From JBATBW01 sp049662565 (lineage in GTDB: Bacteria; Bacillota_I; Bacilli_A; Erysipelotrichales; Erysipelotrichaceae), in NCBI GenBank assembly GCA_049662565.1, contig JBATBW010000151.1, forward strand, positions 1 to 6,329: DNA of 6,329 bases, given 5' to 3'. Numbering within the stretch: the first letter of the stretch is position 1; the number at the start of each line of letters is the position of its first letter. Below the pieces are notes generated by a model. The model had not been told where the DNA came from and did not search any database. It saw only the letters and a list, made by a program, of their open reading frames with translations. Positions 1-5,415 of the stretch are shown here, piece by piece. Both the position numbers and the translations under genes were made by a program.

Positions 1-419
1 GTTTGTTGGCTTTGAGTAATAGTTCTAGTATTTTTGGATTAGGGGTTTTTCAGTCAGTTAGTAAATATGGACATCTTCCTTTTTATTTAACCGATTTCAT
101 TTTTCCAATTATCGTGGAAGAATTAGGGATAATTGGTATTAGCATTGTCTTTGGCAGTTATTATATGATGTGTCGTATAATTTATAAAATGGCTTTACGC
201 AGCAGAATTAAGTATTATAAATATGTCTATATCGGCGTTATTGCTTATTTAATTATTCATTTTGTTTTAAATGTTGGCGGAGTTAGTGGTTTAATTCCTC
301 TAACAGGAGTTCCTTTAATGTTGTTTTCTAAAGGTGGTAGTAGTATGTTATCGGTTTTAGTTTTGATGGGAATATGTCAAAAATTATATATTTTGGAGAA
401 GAAAAATGCGCGTAGTTAG
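1..419 (+). CDS. ftsW: SEDS-family peptidoglycan glycosyltransferase (FtsW, possibly RodA), C-terminal fragment
   Basis: This is the 3' end of a gene that begins left of the window; the reading frame is open from base 3, so the first TTG is not a real start. SEDS proteins are polytopic membrane enzymes that polymerise lipid II into glycan strands, with a partner class B penicillin-binding protein. Numbering visible residues from base 3, the family landmarks appear in order: GLG near 12-14, KYGHLP at 21-26, TDFIF at 30-34, EELG at 39-42, and GLIPLTGVPL at 96-105 followed by FSKGGSS at 108-114. Hydrophobic stretches near 32-56, 73-95 and 113-131 fit the last three membrane helices. The TGVPL segment leans towards FtsW over RodA, but the missing N-terminus prevents a firm choice. 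The usual SYGGSS reads SKGGSS here. Its end overlaps rsmD by 14 bp, which suggests co-transcription. Confidence 0.85.
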   Translation, partial: LLALSNSSSIFGLGVFQSVSKYGHLPFYLTDFIFPIIVEELGIIGISIVFGSYYMMCRIIYKMALRSRIKYYKYVYIGVIAYLIIHFVLNVGGVSGLIPLTGVPLMLFSKGGSSMLSVLVLMGICQKLYILEKKNARS

Positions 420-942
420 TGGAAAGTATCGTTCAATAGTGCTAGAAAGTTTACCTAGCGATAAAACTAGACCAACTTTAGATAAAGTTAAAGAAGCTGT
501 TTTTTCTAGTTTATATGATGTGAATAATTATAAAGTCTTAGATTTATTTAGTGGAAGTGGTGGTATTGGTATTGAGGCTTTAAGTAGAGGTGCATCTAGG
601 GTTGTTTTTAATGATAAGAGTCGTCAATCAGTTGAAATAATTAAGAAAAACTTGATGAAGGTTAAAGCAAATATTTCTAATTATGAAGTTTATAATTTAG
701 ATTATGTTGATTTATTGAAGCGGATGACTGGTTGTAAATTTGATTTAATTTATTTAGATCCGCCATTTGATAGTGGTGAATTTAATGAATGTTTAAAGAT
801 GATAGAAACTAATGATTTGTTGTCTGATGATGGAGTTATTGTCATCGAAAGCGAATTAAATGAAATATTTGTTACTAATTATCTTGTTTATAAAGTTAGG
901 GAATACGGAAGAATTAAAGTTTCGTATTATAAGAAAGGATAA
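406..942 (+). CDS. rsmD: 16S rRNA (guanine(966)-N(2))-methyltransferase RsmD
   Basis: The product is an S-adenosylmethionine-dependent methyltransferase of 178 residues, about the usual RsmD length. Members of this family methylate N2 of G966 in 16S rRNA during small-subunit assembly in the cytoplasm. The N-terminal MRVVSGKYR and the TRPT segment (21-24) are typical of the family. The SAM-binding motif I is VLDLFSGSGGIG (44-55), followed by EALSRGA (57-63). The catalytic DPPF motif of N-methyltransferases sits at 118-121. The start at 406 has GGAG at 395-398, a 7-base gap, and overlaps the end of the SEDS gene by 14 bp, so translation may be coupled. The coaD gene follows after 3 bp; an rsmD-coaD pair is common in Firmicutes. 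No damage or missing key residue is seen. Confidence 0.95.
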   Translation: MRVVSGKYRSIVLESLPSDKTRPTLDKVKEAVFSSLYDVNNYKVLDLFSGSGGIGIEALSRGASRVVFNDKSRQSVEIIKKNLMKVKANISNYEVYNLDYVDLLKRMTGCKFDLIYLDPPFDSGEFNECLKMIETNDLLSDDGVIVIESELNEIFVTNYLVYKVREYGRIKVSYYKKG

Positions 943-945
943 ATT

Positions 946-1419
946 ATGAAAGTTATTTTTCCCGGATCATTTGATCCTATTACTAAAGGGCATATGGATA
1001 TTATTGAAAGAGCTAGTAAGGTGTTTGGGGAAGTCATTGTTTTAATAATGGATAATCCTAGTAAAGAATATACATTTTCTAAAGAAATGCGTTTAGCGAT
1101 GATTGAAACATGTATTCAAAATTTGCCTAATGTAACTAGTGATTCATCGACAGGGCTAACTATTGATTATGCGAAAAAACACCATATTCAAGGTTTGATT
1201 CGCGGAATTAGGGAAGTTATGGATTATGAATATGAAATGCAACAAGCAACAATTAATATGTTGTTAGATCCACAAATCGAAACTTTCTTTTTGTTGAGTC
1301 GTCCGGAATATTCTTTTTTATCGAGTAGTGCAACAAAGATTGTAGCGAAGAACAAAGGTGACATCACTCGTTTTGTTCCTAAATGTATATCGGATGTCAT
1401 TAAATCATACTATCAATAA
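946..1419 (+). CDS. coaD: phosphopantetheine adenylyltransferase (CoaD)
   Basis: CoaD transfers AMP from ATP to 4'-phosphopantetheine, giving dephospho-CoA, the penultimate step of coenzyme A synthesis; it is a soluble, usually hexameric enzyme. The 157 residues match the bacterial family length. The nucleotidyltransferase signature GSFDPITKGH lies at 7-16, with the TxGH motif at 13-16. Lys40 falls at the place of the known substrate-binding lysine (K42 in E. coli). RGIREVMDYEYEMQ begins at Arg86, with Arg86 and Arg89 matching E. coli R88 and R91. The second nucleotide-binding motif is the SFLSSSATK segment in the C-terminal third. The start at 946 is preceded by AAAGGA at 934-939 inside the end of rsmD, with a 6-base gap. 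No strong terminator directly follows the gene, only a T6 run at 1431-1436 behind a very weak stem. Confidence 0.96.
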   Translation: MKVIFPGSFDPITKGHMDIIERASKVFGEVIVLIMDNPSKEYTFSKEMRLAMIETCIQNLPNVTSDSSTGLTIDYAKKHHIQGLIRGIREVMDYEYEMQQATINMLLDPQIETFFLLSRPEYSFLSSSATKIVAKNKGDITRFVPKCISDVIKSYYQ

Positions 1420-1466
1420 ATGGTATTTGCTTTTTTGTCGATATATAAAAAAAGCGCTTAAAATAT

Positions 1467-1495
1467 TTGATAAAAATATATTTTGTATTGATAAT
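1467..1495 (+). promoter_or_regulatory. candidate sigma-A promoter in the coaD-hrcA spacer
   Basis: TTGATA at 1467-1472 and GATAAT at 1490-1495 are separated by exactly 17 bases and together match 10 of 12 consensus positions. Transcription would begin near 1502 and run into the two small ORFs at 1629-1791. In sequence this AT-rich such matches arise by chance, so the call is tentative. Confidence 0.25.
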
Positions 1496-1628
1496 TATGT
1501 TGTAGATTTAATTTATGAGTTGAAACAGATTAATAAATATAAGTTTTTTGTATAATTCGCTAAATTCGATTAGGAAACAACGGTAGAGGGTATAAACAAA
1601 CACATATCACTTATAAGGAGATAGAAGA

Positions 1629-1664
1629 ATGATAAATACCCGTAGAAAAAAATATATAGTGTAA
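1629..1664 (+). CDS. 11-codon ORF with a strong ribosome binding site; unknown
   Basis: The ORF would encode a basic peptide, MINTRRKKYIV. I do not recognise it. Its only strong support is translational: AAGGAG at 1615-1620 with an 8-base gap to the ATG, as good as the SD sites of the flanking housekeeping genes. It contains an A7 run (1646-1652) and stops at TAA 1662-1664, eight bases before the ATG of a hydrophobic ORF in the +1 frame. It could be a leader peptide, a coupled upstream ORF, or the intact 5' end of a small membrane-protein gene broken near 1659. Chance is also possible. Confidence 0.2.
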   Translation: MINTRRKKYIV

Positions 1665-1671
1665 TTTATTA

Positions 1672-1791
1672 ATGTTTATACTTATAAAGAAAGTAAAGAT
1701 TTTATGGTCTATAACAGTTGTTTTTTATTTGTGTTTTGGCTATTATGCTTATTCTAATGCTTTTTTCGTTATTATTAAATGTTTGAGATAA
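1672..1791 (+). CDS. possible single-pass small membrane protein, 39 residues; unknown
   Basis: This reading frame begins MFILIKKVKILW, giving a short positively charged start, and continues with a hydrophobic stretch at about residues 10-36 rich in V, F, Y and L that could form one membrane helix; it ends in a basic tail (K36, R39). There is no SD before the ATG, so independent translation is doubtful. It would depend on coupling to the 11-codon ORF that stops eight bases upstream, or on a +1 shift from it near 1659; a shift there would give one 53-residue protein. AT-rich DNA often yields hydrophobic frames by chance, and I recognise no family, so this is a weak call kept for completeness. 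Confidence 0.15.
   Translation: MFILIKKVKILWSITVVFYLCFGYYAYSNAFFVIIKCLR
1738..1766 (+). terminator. weak terminator-like hairpin with T6 tail
   Basis: GC at 1739-1740 and ATTA at 1742-1745 pair with TAAT at 1755-1758 and GC at 1759-1760, with T1741 bulged and a 9-base loop, followed by six T residues (1761-1766). The stem is short and mostly A-T, and it lies inside the hydrophobic ORF, so activity is uncertain. Confidence 0.15.
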
Positions 1792-1794
1792 TTT

Positions 1795-1840
1795 AAAGAT
1801 CAAAGAAGTCTGATTGTATTTGGCGATATTTGGTCTTTTT
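1795..1840 (+). terminator. weak candidate terminator upstream of the hrcA promoter
   Basis: AAAGATCAAA at 1795-1804 pairs over 10 positions, one of them G-U, with TTTGGTCTTT at 1829-1838, and the T run continues to 1840. The 24-base loop and low G-C content make it weak. Its place about 35 bp before the first CIRCE would suit insulating the heat-shock operon from upstream transcription. The loop and right arm also carry a TATTTGG direct repeat (1817-1823 and 1827-1833). Confidence 0.3.
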
Positions 1841-1875
1841 GTCATTTTAGTGGAAAGTAATAAAAAATGATTTTT

Positions 1876-1902
1876 TTAGCACTAATGTGTTGACAGTGCT
1901 AA
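1876..1902 (+). promoter_or_regulatory. CIRCE operator 1 (HrcA binding site)
   Basis: The inverted repeat TTAGCACTA-N9-CAGTGCTAA matches the consensus TTAGCACTC-N9-GAGTGCTAA with the exact 9-base spacer. Only the innermost base of each arm differs, leaving eight perfectly paired positions. It covers the -35 box of the hrcA promoter (1890-1895), so bound HrcA would block RNA polymerase. Together with the adjacent hrcA gene this shows classic negative autoregulation of class I heat-shock genes. Confidence 0.95.
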
Positions 1903-1918
1903 AAAGGTGATGTATACT
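1890..1918 (+). promoter_or_regulatory. sigma-A-type promoter of the hrcA-grpE-dnaK-dnaJ operon
   Basis: A perfect TTGACA -35 box (1890-1895) and a TATACT -10 box (1913-1918) are separated by 17 bases. Transcription should start around 1925, giving a 5' leader of roughly 35 bases. The promoter is enclosed by the two CIRCE elements, which fits vegetative sigma-factor transcription with heat-relieved HrcA repression. Confidence 0.85.
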
Positions 1919-1919
1919 A

Positions 1920-1946
1920 TTAGCAGATAGCAAGAATGAGTGCTAA
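1920..1946 (+). promoter_or_regulatory. CIRCE operator 2, degenerate left arm
   Basis: The right arm GAGTGCTAA (1938-1946) is a perfect CIRCE half-site. Exactly nine bases upstream sits TTAGCAGAT (1920-1928), which matches the outer six of nine left-arm bases. The element starts two bases after the -10 box, covers the predicted transcription start, and its last two bases are the first two of the hrcA SD. The kept 9-base spacer and outer six paired positions argue against chance. Its dyad centre is 44 bp from that of the first CIRCE, about four helical turns. Confidence 0.75.
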
Positions 1947-1955
1947 AGGAGGTGA
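1945..1955 (+). promoter_or_regulatory. hrcA ribosome binding site that fixes the start codon
   Basis: AAAGGAGGTGA is a near-complete anti-SD match, 7 bases (counted from AGGAGG) before ATG 1960. An in-frame ATG at 1936 lies upstream of this SD, overlaps CIRCE 2 and has no SD of its own, so 1960 is the start. Confidence 0.9.
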
Positions 1956-1959
1956 GGAT

Positions 1960-2967
1960 ATGTTAAGCGTTAGACAACAGATGATATTCAAAACAATTGT
2001 TGAAGAATTTATTGAAACGGCTGAACCGGTTGGTTCGAAAACTTTAATGGAAAAATATATTTTGCCATATTCCTCAGCGACTATTAGAAACGAAATGGGC
2101 TATTTAGAAGATTTAGGTTTATTGGAAAAGACTCATGCTTCTAGTGGTCGGGTTCCTTCAACTATCGGCTATCAGTATTATGTTGAACATTATTTGAATA
2201 ATGATGTGGATAGTGATGTTGAATATCAATTAAGTAGTTTATTTGATAATAAGATGATGGATGTTAATGAAGCTATTCGCAAGAGTTGCGATATTTTATC
2301 ACATATGACTAATTTAACATCGATGATCTTGGGGCCAGATGCTTCGAAACAAAGAATTGAGTATATTAAGATTTTTCCTTTAACGGATACCAGTGCGGTG
2401 GCGGTGTTTATTACGGATTTAGGTCATACGGAAAACCGAACATTTAAATTTAATGATAATGTTAGCGTATCTGATTTACAAACTTGTACCCAAATACTAA
2501 ATGAACGTTTAAAAGGAACTTTAGTTTGTGATGTAACAAGTAAAATGGAAAGCATTAAGCCATTGTTGGCGAAAAGTGTTCATCGTTATGAAGAATTGTA
2601 TAAAGCTTTCTTTAATGCTTTTGTACGATTTGCGAGTGAAAACATGTATGCAAGTGGACAAAGCAATATGCTTTATCAGCCAGAATTTTCTGATATTGAA
2701 AAATTGCGGGAAATGATGACAATGCTCGAAAACGGAGATTTGTTAGGCAAAATGCAAAATGACAATGCTTTAACGATATCTACCGATTCTAAGATTGATT
2801 TAACTTGGGTCGATGATATGGCGATTGTCAGTAGTAGATTTAATGTCTCAGATAATGAGCATGGAGAAATGTATATCGTTGGTCCTAGTCGGATGCATTA
2901 TGATAAGATCATTTCTTTAATGGAGTATATGAGTAAAATGTTAGAAAGTATGTATGGAAAGAGGTAA
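1960..2967 (+). CDS. hrcA: heat-inducible transcription repressor HrcA
   Basis: HrcA binds CIRCE operators and represses the dnaK and, in most Firmicutes, groE operons; GroEL keeps it in active form, so heat stress relieves repression. From the ATG at 1960 the protein has 335 residues, close to family length. The N-terminal winged helix-turn-helix is well conserved: LSVRQQ at 2-7, EPVGSKTL at 22-29, SSATIRNEM at 38-46, LEDLGLLEK at 49-57 and THASSGRVPS at 58-67. The C-terminal part carries the IVGPSRMHYDKI segment typical of the family's GAF-like dimerisation region. It is the first gene of the operon, with both CIRCE elements directly upstream, so it should regulate itself. The frame also opens at ATG 1936, adding eight residues, but the SD position rejects that start. 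GrpE begins 3 bp downstream. Confidence 0.97.
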   Translation: MLSVRQQMIFKTIVEEFIETAEPVGSKTLMEKYILPYSSATIRNEMGYLEDLGLLEKTHASSGRVPSTIGYQYYVEHYLNNDVDSDVEYQLSSLFDNKMMDVNEAIRKSCDILSHMTNLTSMILGPDASKQRIEYIKIFPLTDTSAVAVFITDLGHTENRTFKFNDNVSVSDLQTCTQILNERLKGTLVCDVTSKMESIKPLLAKSVHRYEELYKAFFNAFVRFASENMYASGQSNMLYQPEFSDIEKLREMMTMLENGDLLGKMQNDNALTISTDSKIDLTWVDDMAIVSSRFNVSDNEHGEMYIVGPSRMHYDKIISLMEYMSKMLESMYGKR

Positions 2968-2970
2968 ACA

Positions 2971-3537
2971 ATGGAAGATGTAAAACAAGAAGAAACAGTT
3001 GTCGAAAACAAAGAAATTGTTGAAGAAGAAAAAGAACAAGATGTTAAACCTAAAGGGTTTAAGGAAAAGAAGTTAAGCAAAGAAATTGAAAAATTAAAGG
3101 AAGAAAATGAAAAACTGAATTTATTATTAACGGAAGCGAAAAATAATTATTTCAAAGCGTATGCTGATGCGGATAATCTAAAGAAGCGTTTACAATTGGA
3201 AGCGGATAATACTAGAAAATATCGTATTCAATCATTTGCTTTAGAAGTGTTACCGGTAATTGATAATTTTGAAAGAGCTTTAGAAAAAGCGGATAAAGAA
3301 GATGCTTTTGTTAAAGGTGTTGATATGGTGTATCAACAATTAGTTTCGGCTTTAAAAAATGAAGGCGTAAGCGAGATAGAAGCATTGAATAAAAGTTTTG
3401 ATCCAAATTTACACCAAGCATTAATGACTGAACAAGTAGAAGGTGTAGATAGTAATATTATTATAGAAGTATTACAAAAAGGATATATGTTAAAAGATCG
3501 TATTTTACGAGCAAGTCTTGTAAAAGTTAGCGAATAA
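2971..3537 (+). CDS. grpE: nucleotide exchange factor GrpE
   Basis: GrpE is the co-chaperone that releases ADP from DnaK and so resets its substrate cycle; it acts as a cytoplasmic dimer and in many bacteria as a thermosensor. The 188 residues match the family. A highly acidic, lysine/glutamate-rich N-terminus (about 1-35) leads into a long helical coiled-coil region (about 35-105), with YADADNLKKR at 64-73. The C-terminal beta domain contains the signature FDPNLHQAL beginning at 143 and ends in GYMLKDRILRASLVKVS. The start at 2971 uses AAAGAGG at the very end of hrcA (2958-2964), so translation is probably coupled to hrcA. DnaK follows after 21 bp with its own strong SD. Confidence 0.96.
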   Translation: MEDVKQEETVVENKEIVEEEKEQDVKPKGFKEKKLSKEIEKLKEENEKLNLLLTEAKNNYFKAYADADNLKKRLQLEADNTRKYRIQSFALEVLPVIDNFERALEKADKEDAFVKGVDMVYQQLVSALKNEGVSEIEALNKSFDPNLHQALMTEQVEGVDSNIIIEVLQKGYMLKDRILRASLVKVSE

Positions 3538-3558
3538 TTTAGAAAAGGAGAAAAAAAC

Positions 3559-5373
3559 ATGTCAAAAATTATTGGTATTGATTTAGGTACAACAAATAGT
3601 TGTGTAGCTGTAATGGAAAATGGAGAAGCGAAAGTTATTACTAACCCTGAAGGGAATAGAACTACTCCATCAGTAGTATCATTTAAAAATGGTGAAAGAG
3701 TAGTTGGTGATGCTGCGAAAAGACAAGTAGTAACAAACAAAAATAGTGTTATTAGTATTAAACGTTATATGGGTAGTGACCATAAAACAGAATTAGAAGG
3801 TAAGAATTATTCACCACAAGAAATTAGTGCAATGATCTTACAATATTTAAAAGGTTATGCTGAAGATTATTTAGGCGAACCAGTAACAAAAGCTGTAATT
3901 ACTGTTCCGGCATATTTTAATGATGCTCAAAGACAAGCTACTAAAGATGCTGGCAAAATTGCTGGTTTAGAAGTGGAAAGAATTATTAATGAACCAACAG
4001 CTGCAGCTTTAGCGTTTGGTATTGATAAGACGGATAAAGAACAAAAAGTATTGGTATATGACTTAGGTGGTGGTACATTTGACGTATCAATCTTAGAATT
4101 AGCTGATGGTACATTTGAAGTATTATCAACAAGTGGCGATAACAAATTAGGTGGAGACGACTTCGATAATATTATTGTTGATTGGATGGTTGATTTATTT
4201 AAGAAAGAAAATGGTGTTGATTTAACTAAAGATCGTATGGCTTTACAAAGAATGAAAGAAGCAGCAGAAAAAGCTAAAAAAGATTTATCAAGCATGGTTC
4301 AAACTCAAATTAGTTTACCATTCATTAGTGCTGGTGCTGATGGTCCTTTACATTTTGAACAATCATTAACACGTGCAAAATTTGATGATATGACAAGTGG
4401 TTTAGTACAACGTACTTTAACACCAGTTAGAAATGCTTTAAAAGATGCAGGATTAACTAAGAATGATATTCACCAAGTATTATTAGTAGGTGGATCTACA
4501 CGTATTCCTGCAATCGTAGAAAGCGTTAAAAATGAATTGGGTAAAGAACCTAATAAATCAGTAAACCCTGATGAAGTAGTAGCAATGGGTGCAGCAATCC
4601 AAGGTGGAGTAATTGCTGGTGATGTTAAAGATGTATTGTTATTAGATGTTACGCCTTTGTCATTAGGTATTGAAACATTAGGTGGTGTTATGACAACATT
4701 AATTACTCGTAACACTACTATTCCAACAAGTAAATCTCAAGTGTTCTCAACTGCAGCGGATAATCAACCAGCAGTAGATATTCACGTATTACAAGGGGAA
4801 AGACCAATGGCTAATGACAACAAGACATTAGGCATGTTTAAATTAGATGGTATCGCACCTGCTCGTCGTGGTGTTCCTCAAATCGAAGTTACATTTGATA
4901 TTGATGTTAATGGTATTGTTCATGTATCAGCTTTAGATAAAGGTACTAACAAAAAACAATCAATTACAATCTCTAACTCAAGTGGATTAAGTGATGAAGA
5001 AATTGAACGTATGGTTAAAGAAGCTGAAGACCATAAAGTTGAAGATGAAAAACGTAAAGAAGAAATAGAATTAAAGAATAAAGCTGAACAATTTATTAAT
5101 CAAATTGATCAAACATTAAAAGATGGTGAAGGTAAAATTGATGAAAATCAAAAAGCTGAAGTTATCAAATTAAAAGAAGAATTACAAAAAGCTTTAGATG
5201 ACAATGATATGGAAACTTTAAAAACTAAGTTAGATGCTTTAGAACAAGCAGCACAAGCTATGGCACAAAATATGTATGCGCAACAAGATGCAGCAAATAA
5301 TGCCCAAAGTAATGGTCAATCAACAAATAATGATGACACAGTAGTAGACGCAGAATTTACAGAAAAACAATAA
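3559..5373 (+). CDS. dnaK: molecular chaperone DnaK (Hsp70)
   Basis: DnaK is the ATP-driven Hsp70 chaperone that binds exposed hydrophobic segments of proteins. The 604 residues are the compact Gram-positive length, without the extra nucleotide-binding-domain insertion of Gram-negative DnaK. All three Hsp70 signatures are present: IDLGTTNS at 7-14, VYDLGGGTFDVSIL starting at 166, and VLLVGGSTRIP at 307-317. The interdomain linker DVLLLD at 358-363 leads into the substrate-binding domain (TPLSLGIE onwards), followed by the helical lid from about 490 and a disordered Q/N-rich tail ending VVDAEFTEKQ. The sequence GDNKLGG (193-199) has Asn where E. coli has the autophosphorylated Thr199, as is usual in Firmicutes. 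The start has AAGGAG at 3545-3550, 8 bases upstream. Expression is governed by the CIRCE-controlled promoter; a hairpin follows the stop codon. Confidence 0.99.
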   Translation: MSKIIGIDLGTTNSCVAVMENGEAKVITNPEGNRTTPSVVSFKNGERVVGDAAKRQVVTNKNSVISIKRYMGSDHKTELEGKNYSPQEISAMILQYLKGYAEDYLGEPVTKAVITVPAYFNDAQRQATKDAGKIAGLEVERIINEPTAAALAFGIDKTDKEQKVLVYDLGGGTFDVSILELADGTFEVLSTSGDNKLGGDDFDNIIVDWMVDLFKKENGVDLTKDRMALQRMKEAAEKAKKDLSSMVQTQISLPFISAGADGPLHFEQSLTRAKFDDMTSGLVQRTLTPVRNALKDAGLTKNDIHQVLLVGGSTRIPAIVESVKNELGKEPNKSVNPDEVVAMGAAIQGGVIAGDVKDVLLLDVTPLSLGIETLGGVMTTLITRNTTIPTSKSQVFSTAADNQPAVDIHVLQGERPMANDNKTLGMFKLDGIAPARRGVPQIEVTFDIDVNGIVHVSALDKGTNKKQSITISNSSGLSDEEIERMVKEAEDHKVEDEKRKEEIELKNKAEQFINQIDQTLKDGEGKIDENQKAEVIKLKEELQKALDDNDMETLKTKLDALEQAAQAMAQNMYAQQDAANNAQSNGQSTNNDDTVVDAEFTEKQ

Positions 5374-5378
5374 GTAGA

Positions 5379-5402
5379 AAAAGCCTAAGCAATTAGGCTT
5401 TT
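5379..5402 (+). terminator. dnaK-dnaJ intergenic hairpin (attenuator or mRNA-stability stem)
   Basis: AAAAGCCTAA (5379-5388) and TTAGGCTTTT (5393-5402) form a perfect 10-bp stem closed by a GCAA tetraloop of the GNRA type, starting five bases after the dnaK stop. The 3' arm ends in four T residues, then two A residues and the dnaJ SD. This resembles a short intrinsic terminator. Because the U run is only four long and dnaJ has no other visible promoter, partial termination or protection of the dnaK 3' end is more likely than full termination. Confidence 0.65.
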
Positions 5403-5415
5403 AAGGGGAATAAAG

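Larger units (their letters stand above)
1420..1875. other. AT-rich spacer between coaD and hrcA, no conserved gene recognised
   Basis: This stretch of about 450 bp separates the ftsW-rsmD-coaD cluster from the heat-shock operon. I compared it by eye with the hallmark sequences of tmRNA, RNase P RNA, T-box leaders and a few common riboswitches and found none. What it does hold is listed separately: a promoter-like pair at 1467-1495, an 11-codon ORF with a strong SD at 1629-1664, a 39-codon hydrophobic ORF at 1672-1791, and weak terminator-like hairpins at 1738-1766 and 1795-1840. An isolated perfect TATAAT occurs at 1551-1556 but has no good -35 box at 16-18 bases. An inverted repeat GCTTTTTT (1429-1436) / AAAAAAGC (1448-1455) lies just after coaD. 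The region could be a plain spacer, a decayed small gene or a small RNA unit. Confidence 0.7.

Noticed and set aside
1358..1555. 65-codon frame starting at GTG inside coaD and running into the spacer
   Set aside because: It overlaps the conserved end of coaD by 62 bp in another frame, has no SD, and reads as generic AT-rich codons without recognisable motifs.
1551..1556. Perfect TATAAT as a promoter
   Set aside because: No acceptable -35 hexamer lies 16-18 bases upstream (the nearest TTGAAA is 25 bases away) and there is no correctly placed TGn extension.
1798..1814. CtsR-box-like sequence (GATCAAA-GAA-GTCTGAT) upstream of the hrcA promoter
   Set aside because: Only the first heptad resembles the CtsR half-site GGTCAAA; the second matches poorly at the required 3-base spacing. 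CIRCE alone explains the regulation.
1502..1840. tmRNA, RNase P RNA, 6S RNA or a riboswitch in the coaD-hrcA spacer
   Set aside because: The length is near that of tmRNA or RNase P RNA, but no tRNA-like ends, tag-peptide frame ending in ALAA or AxAA, RNase P core sequence, T-box motif or known riboswitch core is visible.
1862..1878. A-run/T-run hairpin (TAAAAAA-TGA-TTTTTTTA) before CIRCE 1
   Set aside because: It is made only of A-T pairs with a 3-base loop, typical of random AT-rich upstream DNA; at most a promoter UP-like tract.
3927..4295. Minus-strand frames opposite dnaK, grpE and dnaJ
   Set aside because: They are antisense shadows of highly conserved coding sequence, with no SD or recognisable protein.
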